DNA from: JACPHB01 sp964495505
Lineage (GTDB): Bacteria > Patescibacteriota > Minisyncoccia > UBA10092
Direction of reading: 5' to 3'
Assembly: GCA_964495505.1 (NCBI GenBank)
Contig: CAZBVM010000026.1
Coordinates: forward strand, 1 to 7,926
DNA length: 7,926 nt
Program-made: the position numbers and the translations under genes
Shown: positions 1 to 4,960 of the stretch, in pieces
How positions within the stretch are numbered: the first letter of the stretch is position 1
Layout of the letters: every line of letters begins with the position of its first letter
Notes under the pieces: generated by a model
Seen by the model: only the letters and a program-made list of their open reading frames with translations
What the model was told of the DNA's origin: nothing
The model's database searches: none

Positions 1-48
1 TTGTTTTTATATTCCCCTCGTAGCTTAATGGACAAAGCAGCGCTCTTC

Positions 49-155
49 CCCGCCTGCCTACGCTATGCCCCTGTAGTTCAATGGATAGAATAGGGGACTT
101 CTAAGCCCTAGATCGAGGTTCGATTCCTCGCAGGGGCGCAGGCATTGCGGGCAGG
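49..155 (+). repeat. Insertion with palindromic arms carrying the inner tRNA
   Basis: This is the sequence between the outer tRNA halves. Its ends form a GC-rich helix: CCTGCC (53-58) pairs with GGCAGG (150-155), and after a TA bulge CGC (61-63) pairs with GCG (147-149). An alternative pairing is GCCTGC (52-57) with GCAGGC (138-143). On the opposite strand the arms read CTGCCCG and AGCGTAGGC(A)GG, matching the arms of the intergenic repeat at 721-752. The exact ends are uncertain by a base or two. The insertion is too short, once the tRNA is subtracted, to hold a group I intron core. Confidence 0.6.
67..138 (+). tRNA. tRNA-Arg (anticodon TCT), inner
   Basis: This is a complete cloverleaf. 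Acceptor GCCCCTG/CAGGGGC pairs 7/7. TA occupies positions 8-9. The D-stem is GTTC/GAAT with loop AATGGATA, including G18 G19 and the arginine identity base A20. The anticodon loop is CTTCTAA with anticodon TCT at 100-102. The variable loop is AGAT, and the T-arm is CGAGG/CCTCG with loop TTCGATT. The discriminator is G138 and no CCA is encoded, so CCA must be added after transcription. One oddity is an A-G opposition at the base pair closing the anticodon loop (97/105). The gene lies wholly inside the outer interrupted tRNA in the same orientation. Confidence 0.93.
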
Positions 156-210
156 TAAGGCGTTGATAGGGGTTTGATTCCCTTCGAGGGGGCATTAAAA
201 TCAAAGATTT

Positions 211-453
211 ATGATAATTTTTACTAAACACGCGGAAAATAAATTTGAAATCCTAAAAAGACATAATTTTTTAATTACTAAAAAACAGGTCTTGGAAACT
301 TTGGAAAATCCGGAATTGATTGATAAATCGCGCTCACCTCTTTTAATTGCCCAGCGGCAAATTGACAGAGACCGCGTTTTACGGGTAGTATATAAAAAAG
401 AGTTTGAAGTTATAAAAATTATTACATTCTATCCCGGCAAAAGAAAACAATAA
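211..453 (+). CDS. DUF4258 family small protein, putative toxin of a TA-like pair
   Basis: This 80-residue basic protein looks like the DUF4258 family. It has an early T-K-H-A-x-x-K-F segment (residues 5-12), a helix containing LETLENPELI (28-37), and a C-terminal strand pair with LRVVYKK (57-63) and IKIITFYPG (68-76). DUF4258 proteins are small and are often grouped with RelE-fold mRNA interferases, but no catalytic residues can be assigned with certainty here. It ends by overlapping the next gene by one base (TAATG), so the two are translationally coupled. No Shine-Dalgarno is visible before ATG 211; a TAAAAT at 196-201 could be a -10 giving a very short leader, or the gene may be read through from the tRNA locus. 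The toxin role is inferred from the family and the pairing. Confidence 0.75.
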   Translation: MIIFTKHAENKFEILKRHNFLITKKQVLETLENPELIDKSRSPLLIAQRQIDRDRVLRVVYKKEFEVIKIITFYPGKRKQ

Positions 454-698
454 TGAAAAATAAGAATGAAGTAAAAATTTCATACGAACCGGAAGCCGAT
501 GTTTTGATGTGGGAAATAACTAATAAGCCAATCAATTTTGCCAAAGAAATTGGCAATGTTATTGTTCACTTTACTAAAAATAATATGCCGGTTTTGATTG
601 AGATTTTAGAAGCCAGCAAATTTTTAGCCAAAGCGAAAGATCTTGTGAAAAAGGATGAAATTTCAATTAGGAAATTTGCTACGGTCGGTAACCGATAA
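453..698 (+). CDS. DUF2283 domain protein, putative antitoxin partner
   Basis: This 81-residue protein is of the DUF2283 type. The opening YEPEADVLMWEI (residues 11-22) fits the family's Y-x-x-E-x-D-x-L start, and the middle IVHFTKNNMPVLIEILEAS (37-55) fits the strand-turn-strand IEILeAS segment. DUF2283 genes often follow DUF4258-type genes, and the pair is commonly treated as a possible toxin-antitoxin module, here as the downstream member. The start codon shares its A with the last base of the upstream TAA stop, so translation is probably coupled; no separate Shine-Dalgarno is evident. The C-terminal tail (KKDEISIRKFATVGNR) is charged. The function has not been shown for this protein, and the antitoxin label is an inference. 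Confidence 0.78.
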   Translation: MKNKNEVKISYEPEADVLMWEITNKPINFAKEIGNVIVHFTKNNMPVLIEILEASKFLAKAKDLVKKDEISIRKFATVGNR

Positions 699-712
699 AA
701 ACCGCCAAAGAA

Positions 713-897
713 AAACTTGTCTGCCCGTCCGTAACCCGAAGAGCGTAGGCGGAAAATTGTCATCCGCCTTCGTTAAAACTTCGGCGTGACAAGTCGGCGC
801 GGCGGAGCCGCGCTTTGCAGGGGCACTTCCTCGCCCCGAGTTTGTCGAGGGGCGAAAACGGCTTGCCCGTTCGTAGTCCCGCTTCCAGTGGGACGAA
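713..897. repeat. Cluster of GC-rich palindromes (CPR-type intergenic repeat)
   Basis: The 337 bases between 698 and 1036 hold no convincing gene. They contain several hairpins in tandem. The arms CTGCCCG (721-727) and AGCGTAGGCGG (742-752) belong to a family also found in the tRNA insertion at 53-154. A second, weak hairpin lies around CCGCCTTCG...CTTCGGCG (about 764-786). GCGCGGC/GCCGCGC (797-803/807-813) has a GGA loop. TCGCCCC/GGGGCGA pairs 831-837 with 849-855. GTCCC/GGGAC pairs 876-880 with 890-894. The G+C content is far above that of the neighbouring genes. Such clusters are typical of repeat-bearing intergenic DNA in CPR genomes; their role is unknown. Confidence 0.7.
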
Positions 898-959
898 GGA
901 GGGTTCGCACTATTTCAAGAATACGGGACATTTTAGAAAACATTAGGAATGATGATTTT

Positions 960-988
960 TTGACTATATGTCAATGTTGTGATATAAT
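960..988 (+). promoter_or_regulatory. Sigma70-type promoter for the YdcF-like gene
   Basis: TTGACT (960-965) and TATAAT (983-988) are separated by 17 bases: a full consensus -10 and a 5/6 -35. The expected start site is near 995, about 40 bases before the ATG at 1036. Two purine-rich ribosome-binding candidates follow, GGAGG (1020-1024) and AGAGGA (1027-1032). Confidence 0.8.
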
Positions 989-1035
989 TATATTACACTG
1001 TTCTTTAACCTGAATACGCGGAGGAAAGAGGAAAA

Positions 1036-1512
1036 ATGCCCAAAAAGATGACGGTTATCATTTTTAGCTGTCGTCATCAAAAAGAATTATTTGCCCGCAC
1101 ATATAAAGCTATGAGTTGGGCGTTAAAAAACGAAATTGAGCCGGTCGTTATTATAACAGGAAACGACGCTCAATCAGTAATTAGTACTTTGAAAAACAAT
1201 AAGATTATTTGGGAATATAAATCAACAACCACCGAAGAAAATGCGCGCAATGTTTTGGAAATAATTGACAGATACCGGATCAATAACCTGGAAAGAGTTT
1301 GGGTTAGCTCTTGGTACCATGTTGCAAGAATAAAACTGCTTTTGTGGAGAGCTGGAGTTAATGTAAAACATGAAACATTTGTTAAATCTTACTCAGGAAT
1401 TCAAGTTATTAATATCTTAATTGAGCCATTTGCTCTTTTAGCCGCCTTTTTCCGTATTAACCATTGGCCGGCAATCACTTACATTAAACGCCTGCTGGGT
1501 TATAACGTTTAG
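1036..1512 (+). CDS. YdcF/SanA-like (DUF218) protein, short form
   Basis: This 158-residue protein resembles the DUF218 (ElyC/SanA/YdcF) family. An opening strand TVIIFSC (residues 6-12) is followed by a helix with R21, then strand PVVIITG (36-42). The family motif S-x-T-T-E-E-N-A lies at 63-70, and a second motif SSWYHVAR at 91-98 matches the usual (T/S)-x-x-(Y/H)-H-x-x-R pattern. DUF218 members are linked to envelope processes, but their reaction is mostly unknown. The protein lacks the N-terminal membrane segments of longer relatives and has a hydrophobic stretch near its C-terminus (about 122-140) that could be amphipathic or membrane-associated. It has its own strong promoter and a Shine-Dalgarno. 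The coding sequence contains one copy (1362-1379) of a GTAAAACxTGAAACATT direct repeat whose second copy lies just past the stop. Confidence 0.7.
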   Translation: MPKKMTVIIFSCRHQKELFARTYKAMSWALKNEIEPVVIITGNDAQSVISTLKNNKIIWEYKSTTTEENARNVLEIIDRYRINNLERVWVSSWYHVARIKLLLWRAGVNVKHETFVKSYSGIQVINILIEPFALLAAFFRINHWPAITYIKRLLGYNV

Positions 1513-1530
1513 TGTAAAACGTGAAACATT
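1362..1530 (+). repeat. Pair of 18-bp direct repeats, weakly parS-like
   Basis: TGTAAAACATGAAACATT (1362-1379) and TGTAAAACGTGAAACATT (1513-1530) differ at one base and are 151 bp apart. The first lies inside the YdcF-like gene and the second begins at its stop codon. Over 16 bases they match the ParB site consensus TGTTTCACGTGAAACA at 12 and 13 positions, keeping the right half-site. They could be degenerate ParB half-sites or duplicated sequence. Confidence 0.5.
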
Positions 1531-1549
1531 CACCTCTTGCCGCGCTTTT

Positions 1550-1565
1550 TGTTTGACGTGAAACA
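1550..1565 (+). promoter_or_regulatory. parS-like site 1 (15/16 match)
   Basis: TGTTTGACGTGAAACA differs from the widely conserved bacterial ParB-binding site TGTTTCACGTGAAACA at one base (position 6). It lies between the YdcF-like and HIT genes, about 70 bases before the HIT start. No parA or parB is in the window, so binding is inferred from the sequence only. Confidence 0.6.
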
Positions 1566-1635
1566 TTTTAATTGTTAATCTTCTGTTTATAAATAGCAGA
1601 ACCTTAAAATTGAAGAGGGAAACAAGGAAGAAAAC

Positions 1636-2247
1636 ATGGACAATAATTGTGTTTTCTGCGATAGAACCAAGTTTGAAGAGCGAATTATCACTGAAACTAA
1701 AGATTGGTATTTAATTGCTACTCTTGGCCAAATAACAGATGGTGGTTATACACTCATTATCCCCAAGCGGCACGTGTCTTGCGTCGGCGCGATGAAGGAA
1801 CGAGAGATTGTTGAGATTGATAACAAATTGCGTGCCGTAAGTGATTACATAGAGATAGAGTACGGTGTAAAACCCATCTTATTTGAACATGGCATCGTGG
1901 GCCGGACGATCCAGCACGCCCATCTTCATCTTTTACCTGCCAAAATTCACATGTGTGGCAGAATATACAGAGATTTTCCCAACGCGCAGATTTGTTTTTT
2001 AGATACGCTCAAAATACTTCGGTGTAACTATGATATTAATGGAGGAAAGCCATATCTCCTCTGGAGCACCCCGGAAGGCCTACTTAAGGCCGTTATTGAC
2101 CCGCTGGCGCCGCCGCAATATCTGCGGCTCATTGCAGCCGAACTTACCGGTCATCCGGAACGCGGAAATTGGCGCAATATGGACCCAGAACTTGACAAAA
2201 GGCTGTGGCAAGAGACCGTTAGCCGCCTAAAACCGTATTTTTCATAA
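1636..2247 (+). CDS. HIT family protein (histidine-triad nucleotide hydrolase/transferase-like)
   Basis: This 203-residue protein has the histidine-triad fold signature. The N-terminal CVFC (residues 5-8) resembles the zinc-ligand pair of many HIT proteins, and H46 lies in KRHV. The active-site triad QHAHLHLL has H94, H96 and H98, with H96 or H98 the expected nucleophile or general-base position of the family. HIT enzymes hydrolyse or transfer nucleotidyl groups, for example on AMP-lysine, Ap4A or hexose-1-P substrates; the substrate here cannot be told. The region after residue 105 is an extension beyond the usual 110-140 residue core, ending in LWQETVSRLKPYF, and suggests a subfamily common in CPR genomes. 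A purine-rich AAGGAAG (1624-1630) precedes the ATG. The gene converges with the phosphatidyltransferase gene over a shared terminator. Confidence 0.88.
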   Translation: MDNNCVFCDRTKFEERIITETKDWYLIATLGQITDGGYTLIIPKRHVSCVGAMKEREIVEIDNKLRAVSDYIEIEYGVKPILFEHGIVGRTIQHAHLHLLPAKIHMCGRIYRDFPNAQICFLDTLKILRCNYDINGGKPYLLWSTPEGLLKAVIDPLAPPQYLRLIAAELTGHPERGNWRNMDPELDKRLWQETVSRLKPYFS

Positions 2248-2250
2248 ATT

Positions 2251-2300
2251 TAAAAAAATAACCCCAATAGCAAATGCTATTCGGGGATTTTTAATTTTTT
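2251..2300. terminator. Bidirectional intrinsic terminator between convergent genes
   Basis: The stem CCCC-AATAGC (2262-2271) pairs with GCTATT-(C)-GGGG (2276-2286), with loop AAAT and one bulged C. It is followed by ATTTTTAATTTTTT on the plus strand and preceded by TAAAAAAATAA, which supplies a U-tract on the minus strand. It overlaps the last codons of the minus-strand gene, so it can end both transcripts. Confidence 0.85.
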
Positions 2301-3041
2301 ATTCTTTAAAAACAAACGCATGCGATATACTTTATCCTCATATTCCGCTTGAAAAACTTCATGAAGATAAAATCCCAAAGAAACAAGCTGAATTATCAAA
2401 AGAATAATACCGACGTAAAAGTAAAAATTGTTTTTCCATATTGTACCGGCTAAATAGAAGATCATGCCAAAAGCAGTAAGACCGGTGTGAAGCCGCGCTC
2501 CGATTGTTGTTACCAAATCGCTTAGTAGAAATTCTTTCATAAACTCAAAATACGGCTGATTCTGCCTTTCACGGCGCTTCTCTCGTTGATAAAGCCATAG
2601 CCCAAGCAATATCAAAAACATACATATTGCGGTTACCGATAGAATTACGTTCATAATAAATAACGTCGGCCATTCAAATGATTTCGTCATATAAACACCT
2701 AAAGATATCATCCATAAGATAAGTAAAAAATCCCTAGTATGGTCTAATAGGGTCCCTAAGGCCGTAACATTGTTATTGTTTCTCGCGACGGGACCATCTA
2801 AAAGGTCAGTAATCCACGCCGAGATTAAAAACCAAATTTGACGTCCAATATTATTTTTTAGGTAAAATAAATCAAAAATTGCCCAAATAAGAATGAAAAA
2901 TCCTATTGTGGTTAAGTGGTTCGCTCTTATTCCCATAGCTGCAAAAATATCGGTTGTCTTTATTTGCTTAAAAAATCGGTCACGCCACTTTTTCTCAAGC
3001 GGTGTCCAATATCCCTCTTTTTCCTCTTCGGCCACTATCAT
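2277..3041 (-). CDS. CDP-alcohol phosphatidyltransferase family membrane protein
   Basis: This 254-residue integral membrane enzyme transfers a phosphoalcohol from a CDP-alcohol, for example in phospholipid head-group synthesis. The full family motif D-x2-D-G-x2-A-R-x8-G-x3-D-x3-D is present, with D79, D82, G83, A86, R87, G96, D100 and D104; the aspartates bind two divalent metals. Hydrophobic segments lie at about 43-60, 68-80, 105-117, 126-150, 188-202 and 206-226, giving the usual six-helix pattern. The acceptor (glycerol-3-phosphate, inositol phosphate or other) cannot be told. The start is debatable: GGAGG (3043-3047) is one base before ATG 3041 but seven before GTG 3035, so GTG, two codons later, is the likelier true start. 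The gene is divergent from yraN. Confidence 0.9.
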   Translation of the reverse strand: MIVAEEEKEGYWTPLEKKWRDRFFKQIKTTDIFAAMGIRANHLTTIGFFILIWAIFDLFYLKNNIGRQIWFLISAWITDLLDGPVARNNNNVTALGTLLDHTRDFLLILWMISLGVYMTKSFEWPTLFIMNVILSVTAICMFLILLGLWLYQREKRRERQNQPYFEFMKEFLLSDLVTTIGARLHTGLTAFGMIFYLAGTIWKNNFYFYVGIILLIIQLVSLGFYLHEVFQAEYEDKVYRMRLFLKNKKLKIPE

Positions 3042-3092
3042 TCCTCCAAGTTTTTAAAGGTCTGGTTTTTGATAAAAGAGTAAACGAAATGC

Positions 3093-3134
3093 GAAAAAAA
3101 ATCAATCCGCCAGCTGGTAAATTGATTTTTTTTC
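3093..3134. repeat. 14-bp A/T-rich perfect inverted repeat with GC palindrome in its loop
   Basis: GAAAAAAAATCAAT (3093-3106) is the exact reverse complement of ATTGATTTTTTTTC (3121-3134). The 14-base loop holds the palindrome CCAGCTGG (3110-3117). T-runs follow the stem on both strands, so it resembles a bidirectional terminator, yet it lies upstream of two divergent genes where a terminator is not expected. It may end an unseen transcript, or be a replication or partition structure next to the parS pair. Confidence 0.65.
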
Positions 3135-3147
3135 ACCACAAATGATA

Positions 3148-3187
3148 TGTTTCACGTGTAACATGATTAAATGTTACACGTGAAACA
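3148..3187. promoter_or_regulatory. parS-like sites 2 and 3, arranged as a 17-bp inverted repeat
   Basis: TGTTTCACGTGTAACA (3148-3163) and TGTTACACGTGAAACA (3172-3187) each match the ParB site consensus TGTTTCACGTGAAACA at 15 of 16 bases and are exact reverse complements of each other. With one more pair, the arms are 17 bp with a 6-base spacer. The second site ends directly before the ATG of yraN at 3188, so a bound protein would cover the 5' end of that gene. Identification rests on sequence identity to the known consensus. Confidence 0.7.
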
Positions 3188-3592
3188 ATGACTATCGAAA
3201 AACAAAATATAGGAAAATTAGGAGAAGATATTGCAGTAAAATACCTAGAAAATCATGGTTACAGCGTTTTAGAAAGAAATTATCGCAAGCCGTGGGGTGA
3301 AATTGATATAATTGCATCGGAAAACATTCCAAAAAACCAGTTCTTGGCTCTAAAGAGCCAAGAACTGGTTTTTTTTGAAGTTAAAACTCAAAACCAGAGA
3401 TTTGAATGGCGACCAGAGGAGAACATAACTCGCCATAAAAAACATCAACTATCAAGAATTATCATGACTTACTTAAAGGAACATAAAATCCCCGAAAATC
3501 AAGACTGGAGAATTGATGTTTTGGCAATAAAGTTAGATTTTGAAACAAAAAACGCTGAAATAGAGCACATCCAAAACATCGCTTTAAATTAA
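3188..3592 (+). CDS. yraN: YraN/UPF0102 family putative nuclease
   Basis: This 134-residue protein is of the YraN (UPF0102) family, which has an Endonuclease/Holliday-resolvase-like fold. Family landmarks are G-x-x-G-E-D-x-A (residues 9-16), YLENHGY (19-25), ERNYR (29-33), GEID (37-40), FFEVKT (62-67), RPEENI (75-80), HKKHQL (83-88) and WRIDVLAI (107-114). E13, D40, E64 and K66 form the PD-(D/E)xK-like arrangement. The role of the family is not settled; DNA repair or uptake has been suggested. The segment IASENIPKNQFLALKSQELVF (42-62) is longer than usual because a perfect palindrome lies in frame there. The start follows a parS-like site with no Shine-Dalgarno. It is probably monocistronic. 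Confidence 0.9.
   Translation: MTIEKQNIGKLGEDIAVKYLENHGYSVLERNYRKPWGEIDIIASENIPKNQFLALKSQELVFFEVKTQNQRFEWRPEENITRHKKHQLSRIIMTYLKEHKIPENQDWRIDVLAIKLDFETKNAEIEHIQNIALN
3331..3376. repeat. 20-bp perfect palindrome with U-tract inside yraN
   Basis: The arms 3331-3350 (six A, then CCAGTTCTTGGCTC) and 3355-3374 are exact reverse complements with a TAAA loop, followed on the plus strand by eight T in all (3369-3376). As RNA this is a textbook intrinsic terminator on either strand, yet it lies mid-gene and is translated as residues about 48-63 (PKNQFLALKSQELVFF). It sits where most YraN proteins have a short turn, so it looks like an in-frame insertion. Confidence 0.8.
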
Positions 3593-3593
3593 C

Positions 3594-3613
3594 TTATCCA
3601 CACCTTATCCACA
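3594..3613 (+). promoter_or_regulatory. Two tandem perfect DnaA boxes
   Basis: TTATCCACA occurs at 3594-3602 and again at 3605-3613, both matching the strict bacterial DnaA-box consensus and spaced 11 bp apart, one helical turn. An AT-rich stretch (3651-3705) lies beside them and could serve as an unwinding element. They may be part of a replication origin, or a DnaA-regulated promoter for the gene at 3722. Confidence 0.7.
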
Positions 3614-3615
3614 AA

Positions 3616-3640
3616 ACTATTGATGTCCGACATCAATAGT
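3616..3640. repeat. 11-bp perfect inverted repeat next to the DnaA boxes
   Basis: ACTATTGATGT (3616-3626) pairs exactly with ACATCAATAGT (3630-3640) around a CCG loop. No T-run follows, so it is not a standard terminator. It abuts the -35 element at 3646, so it could be an operator, or a terminator-like end of yraN without a U-tract. Confidence 0.6.
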
Positions 3641-3645
3641 GAGAG

Positions 3646-3673
3646 TTGACAATAAAATTTAAAGTTGTATGCT
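3646..3673 (+). promoter_or_regulatory. Promoter for the ornithine aminotransferase gene
   Basis: A consensus -35 TTGACA (3646-3651) is followed after 16 bases by TATGCT (3668-3673), a 4/6 -10. The start site should be near 3680, leaving a leader of about 40 bases with AAGGAAAGG (3705-3713) as ribosome-binding site, about eight bases before ATG 3722. Confidence 0.65.
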
Positions 3674-3721
3674 ATGGGCATAAATAGAACTTTAAAATTT
3701 TAAGAAGGAAAGGTCTCTGAA

Positions 3722-4954
3722 ATGGGAAAGAAGACGCAATATTTAGTTGAATTAGCCCATAAGCATTTGCCCAGAAATTACGCTCCGCCGGATGATTTTG
3801 TTTTAAGAAAAGGACATGGCTGTTATCTTGAAGATGTTGAGGGAAATGCTTATCTTGATATGCTTGCCTGCTATTCGGCCGCAAATGCGGGTTACGGCAA
3901 TAGAGCGGTAAATACGGCAATATTACGGCAAGTTACTAAAGGCCTCTTGTGTAACGCCAATTGTTTTTGGGAAGAGAAAAAAATTCTTTTTGCTCGCGAT
4001 TTGGCTAAATTTTGCAGCGACTTCGGTTTATATGGACTTGATGTTGTTTTACCAATGAATAGCGGCGCCGAAGCGGTTGAGACGGCACTGAAAATAGCGC
4101 GCAAGTGGGGCTATTTGAAAAAAGAAATCGCCGCTGACGCGGCGGAAATTATTTGTTGTGAAAATAACTTTCACGGAAGAACTCTCGGCGCTGTAAGTAT
4201 GTCAACGGTGGCTCAATATAAAAAATATTTCGGTCCGTTAATCCCCGGTATTAAAATAATTCCTTTTGCCGATATCGGCGCTTTAAATGCCGCAATAAGT
4301 CCCAATACTGCCGCTTTCTTGGTTGAACCGGTGCAGGGCGAAGGCGGAGTTATTATTCCGCCAGACGGCTATCTTGCCGAAGCTAAAAAAATCTGCAACA
4401 AGTCAAATATTTTGTTTATTCTTGATGAAATCCAAAGCGGCTTTGGCCGAACTGGTAGTATGTTTGCCTGCAATTACGATAATGTTATTCCGGATATGAT
4501 AATCCTGGGGAAGGCCCTTGGCGGCGGACTTCCGATTTCCGCAGTTGTCGGCAGGCCTGAAATAATGGATGTTTTGGAACCAAACGACCACGGTTCCACT
4601 TTCGGGGGTAATCCTCTGGCTTGCGAAGCGGCCCGAGCTTCGCTAAGTTTTATGAGACGTCATCGGCCGGATAGGCGAGCGGCCGAATTGGGATTTTATT
4701 TTAAAAACAAACTTAACAAGATAGCAGCGCAAAGCCCATACATTAAAGAAATAAGAATTGTCGGTCTTTGGATTGGAATTGAAGTAAGGCGTGACAGCCC
4801 AGCGGCCAGCGAATTCTGCCACGCTCTTTATAAAGAAGGAATACTTTGCAAAGAAACCAGGGAATATATCATCCGCATGAGTCCGCCTCTTACTATTAGC
4901 AGAAAAGAGCTTGATTTCGCGCTTGAAAAAATCCAAAAAGTTTTTACGCAATAA
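3722..4954 (+). CDS. rocD: Class III aminotransferase, ornithine aminotransferase-like
   Basis: This 410-residue PLP enzyme is of the class III aminotransferases. The segment LPMNSGAEAVETALKIARKWGY (residues 110-131) is typical of ornithine 5-aminotransferase rather than ArgD. Other landmarks are DVEGNAYLDMLACYSA (38-53), FHGRTLG (150-156), EPVQGEGG (202-209), the cofactor aspartate in LDEIQSGFGRTG (234-245; D235), the Schiff-base lysine K264 in LGKALGGG, and GSTFGGNPLA (291-300). The expected reaction is ornithine plus 2-oxoglutarate to glutamate semialdehyde and glutamate, in arginine/proline metabolism in the cytosol. The length fits the family. A consensus -35, a good Shine-Dalgarno and a downstream terminator make it a single-gene unit. 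Related substrates such as acetylornithine or 4-aminobutyrate cannot be excluded. Confidence 0.85.
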   Translation: MGKKTQYLVELAHKHLPRNYAPPDDFVLRKGHGCYLEDVEGNAYLDMLACYSAANAGYGNRAVNTAILRQVTKGLLCNANCFWEEKKILFARDLAKFCSDFGLYGLDVVLPMNSGAEAVETALKIARKWGYLKKEIAADAAEIICCENNFHGRTLGAVSMSTVAQYKKYFGPLIPGIKIIPFADIGALNAAISPNTAAFLVEPVQGEGGVIIPPDGYLAEAKKICNKSNILFILDEIQSGFGRTGSMFACNYDNVIPDMIILGKALGGGLPISAVVGRPEIMDVLEPNDHGSTFGGNPLACEAARASLSFMRRHRPDRRAAELGFYFKNKLNKIAAQSPYIKEIRIVGLWIGIEVRRDSPAASEFCHALYKEGILCKETREYIIRMSPPLTISRKELDFALEKIQKVFTQ

Positions 4955-4960
4955 AAAAAT

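Larger units (their letters stand above)
14..192 (+). tRNA. Interrupted Arg-like tRNA (outer, split by a 107-108 nt insertion)
   Basis: Two halves of one tRNA flank another tRNA. The 5' half is 14-48: acceptor CCCCTCG, then TA, then D-stem GCTT/AAGC with loop AATGGACA, then anticodon stem GCGCT and CTTC. The 3' half is about 156-192: AA, anticodon stem GGCGT, T-arm AGGGG/CCCTT with loop TTTGATT, acceptor CGAGGGG, discriminator G. The acceptor pairs 7/7 and the anticodon stem 5/5 with two G-U pairs. If the junction takes T156 as position 36, the loop reads CTTCTAA, anticodon TCT (Arg); taking C49 instead gives TCC. A20 in the D-loop and C35 are known arginine identity elements and favour Arg. 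No CCA is encoded. Bacteria have no known protein-based tRNA intron splicing, so this may be a pseudogene, a split tRNA or a new kind of interrupted tRNA. Confidence 0.65.

Noticed and set aside
49..155. Group I intron in the outer tRNA-Arg
   Set aside because: Without the inner tRNA only about 35 bases remain, far too few for a catalytic core.
566..763. 65-residue minus-strand frame over the DUF2283 gene
   Set aside because: It is antisense to a recognisable gene and its N-terminal part comes from the repeat region.
786..1013. 75-residue open frame in the hairpin-rich region
   Set aside because: It is arginine/cysteine-rich, built over GC-rich palindromes, has no family resemblance, and its end overlaps the promoter at 960-988.
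2030..2230. 66-residue frame inside the HIT gene
   Set aside because: It is wholly within the HIT coding sequence in another frame with no family signal.
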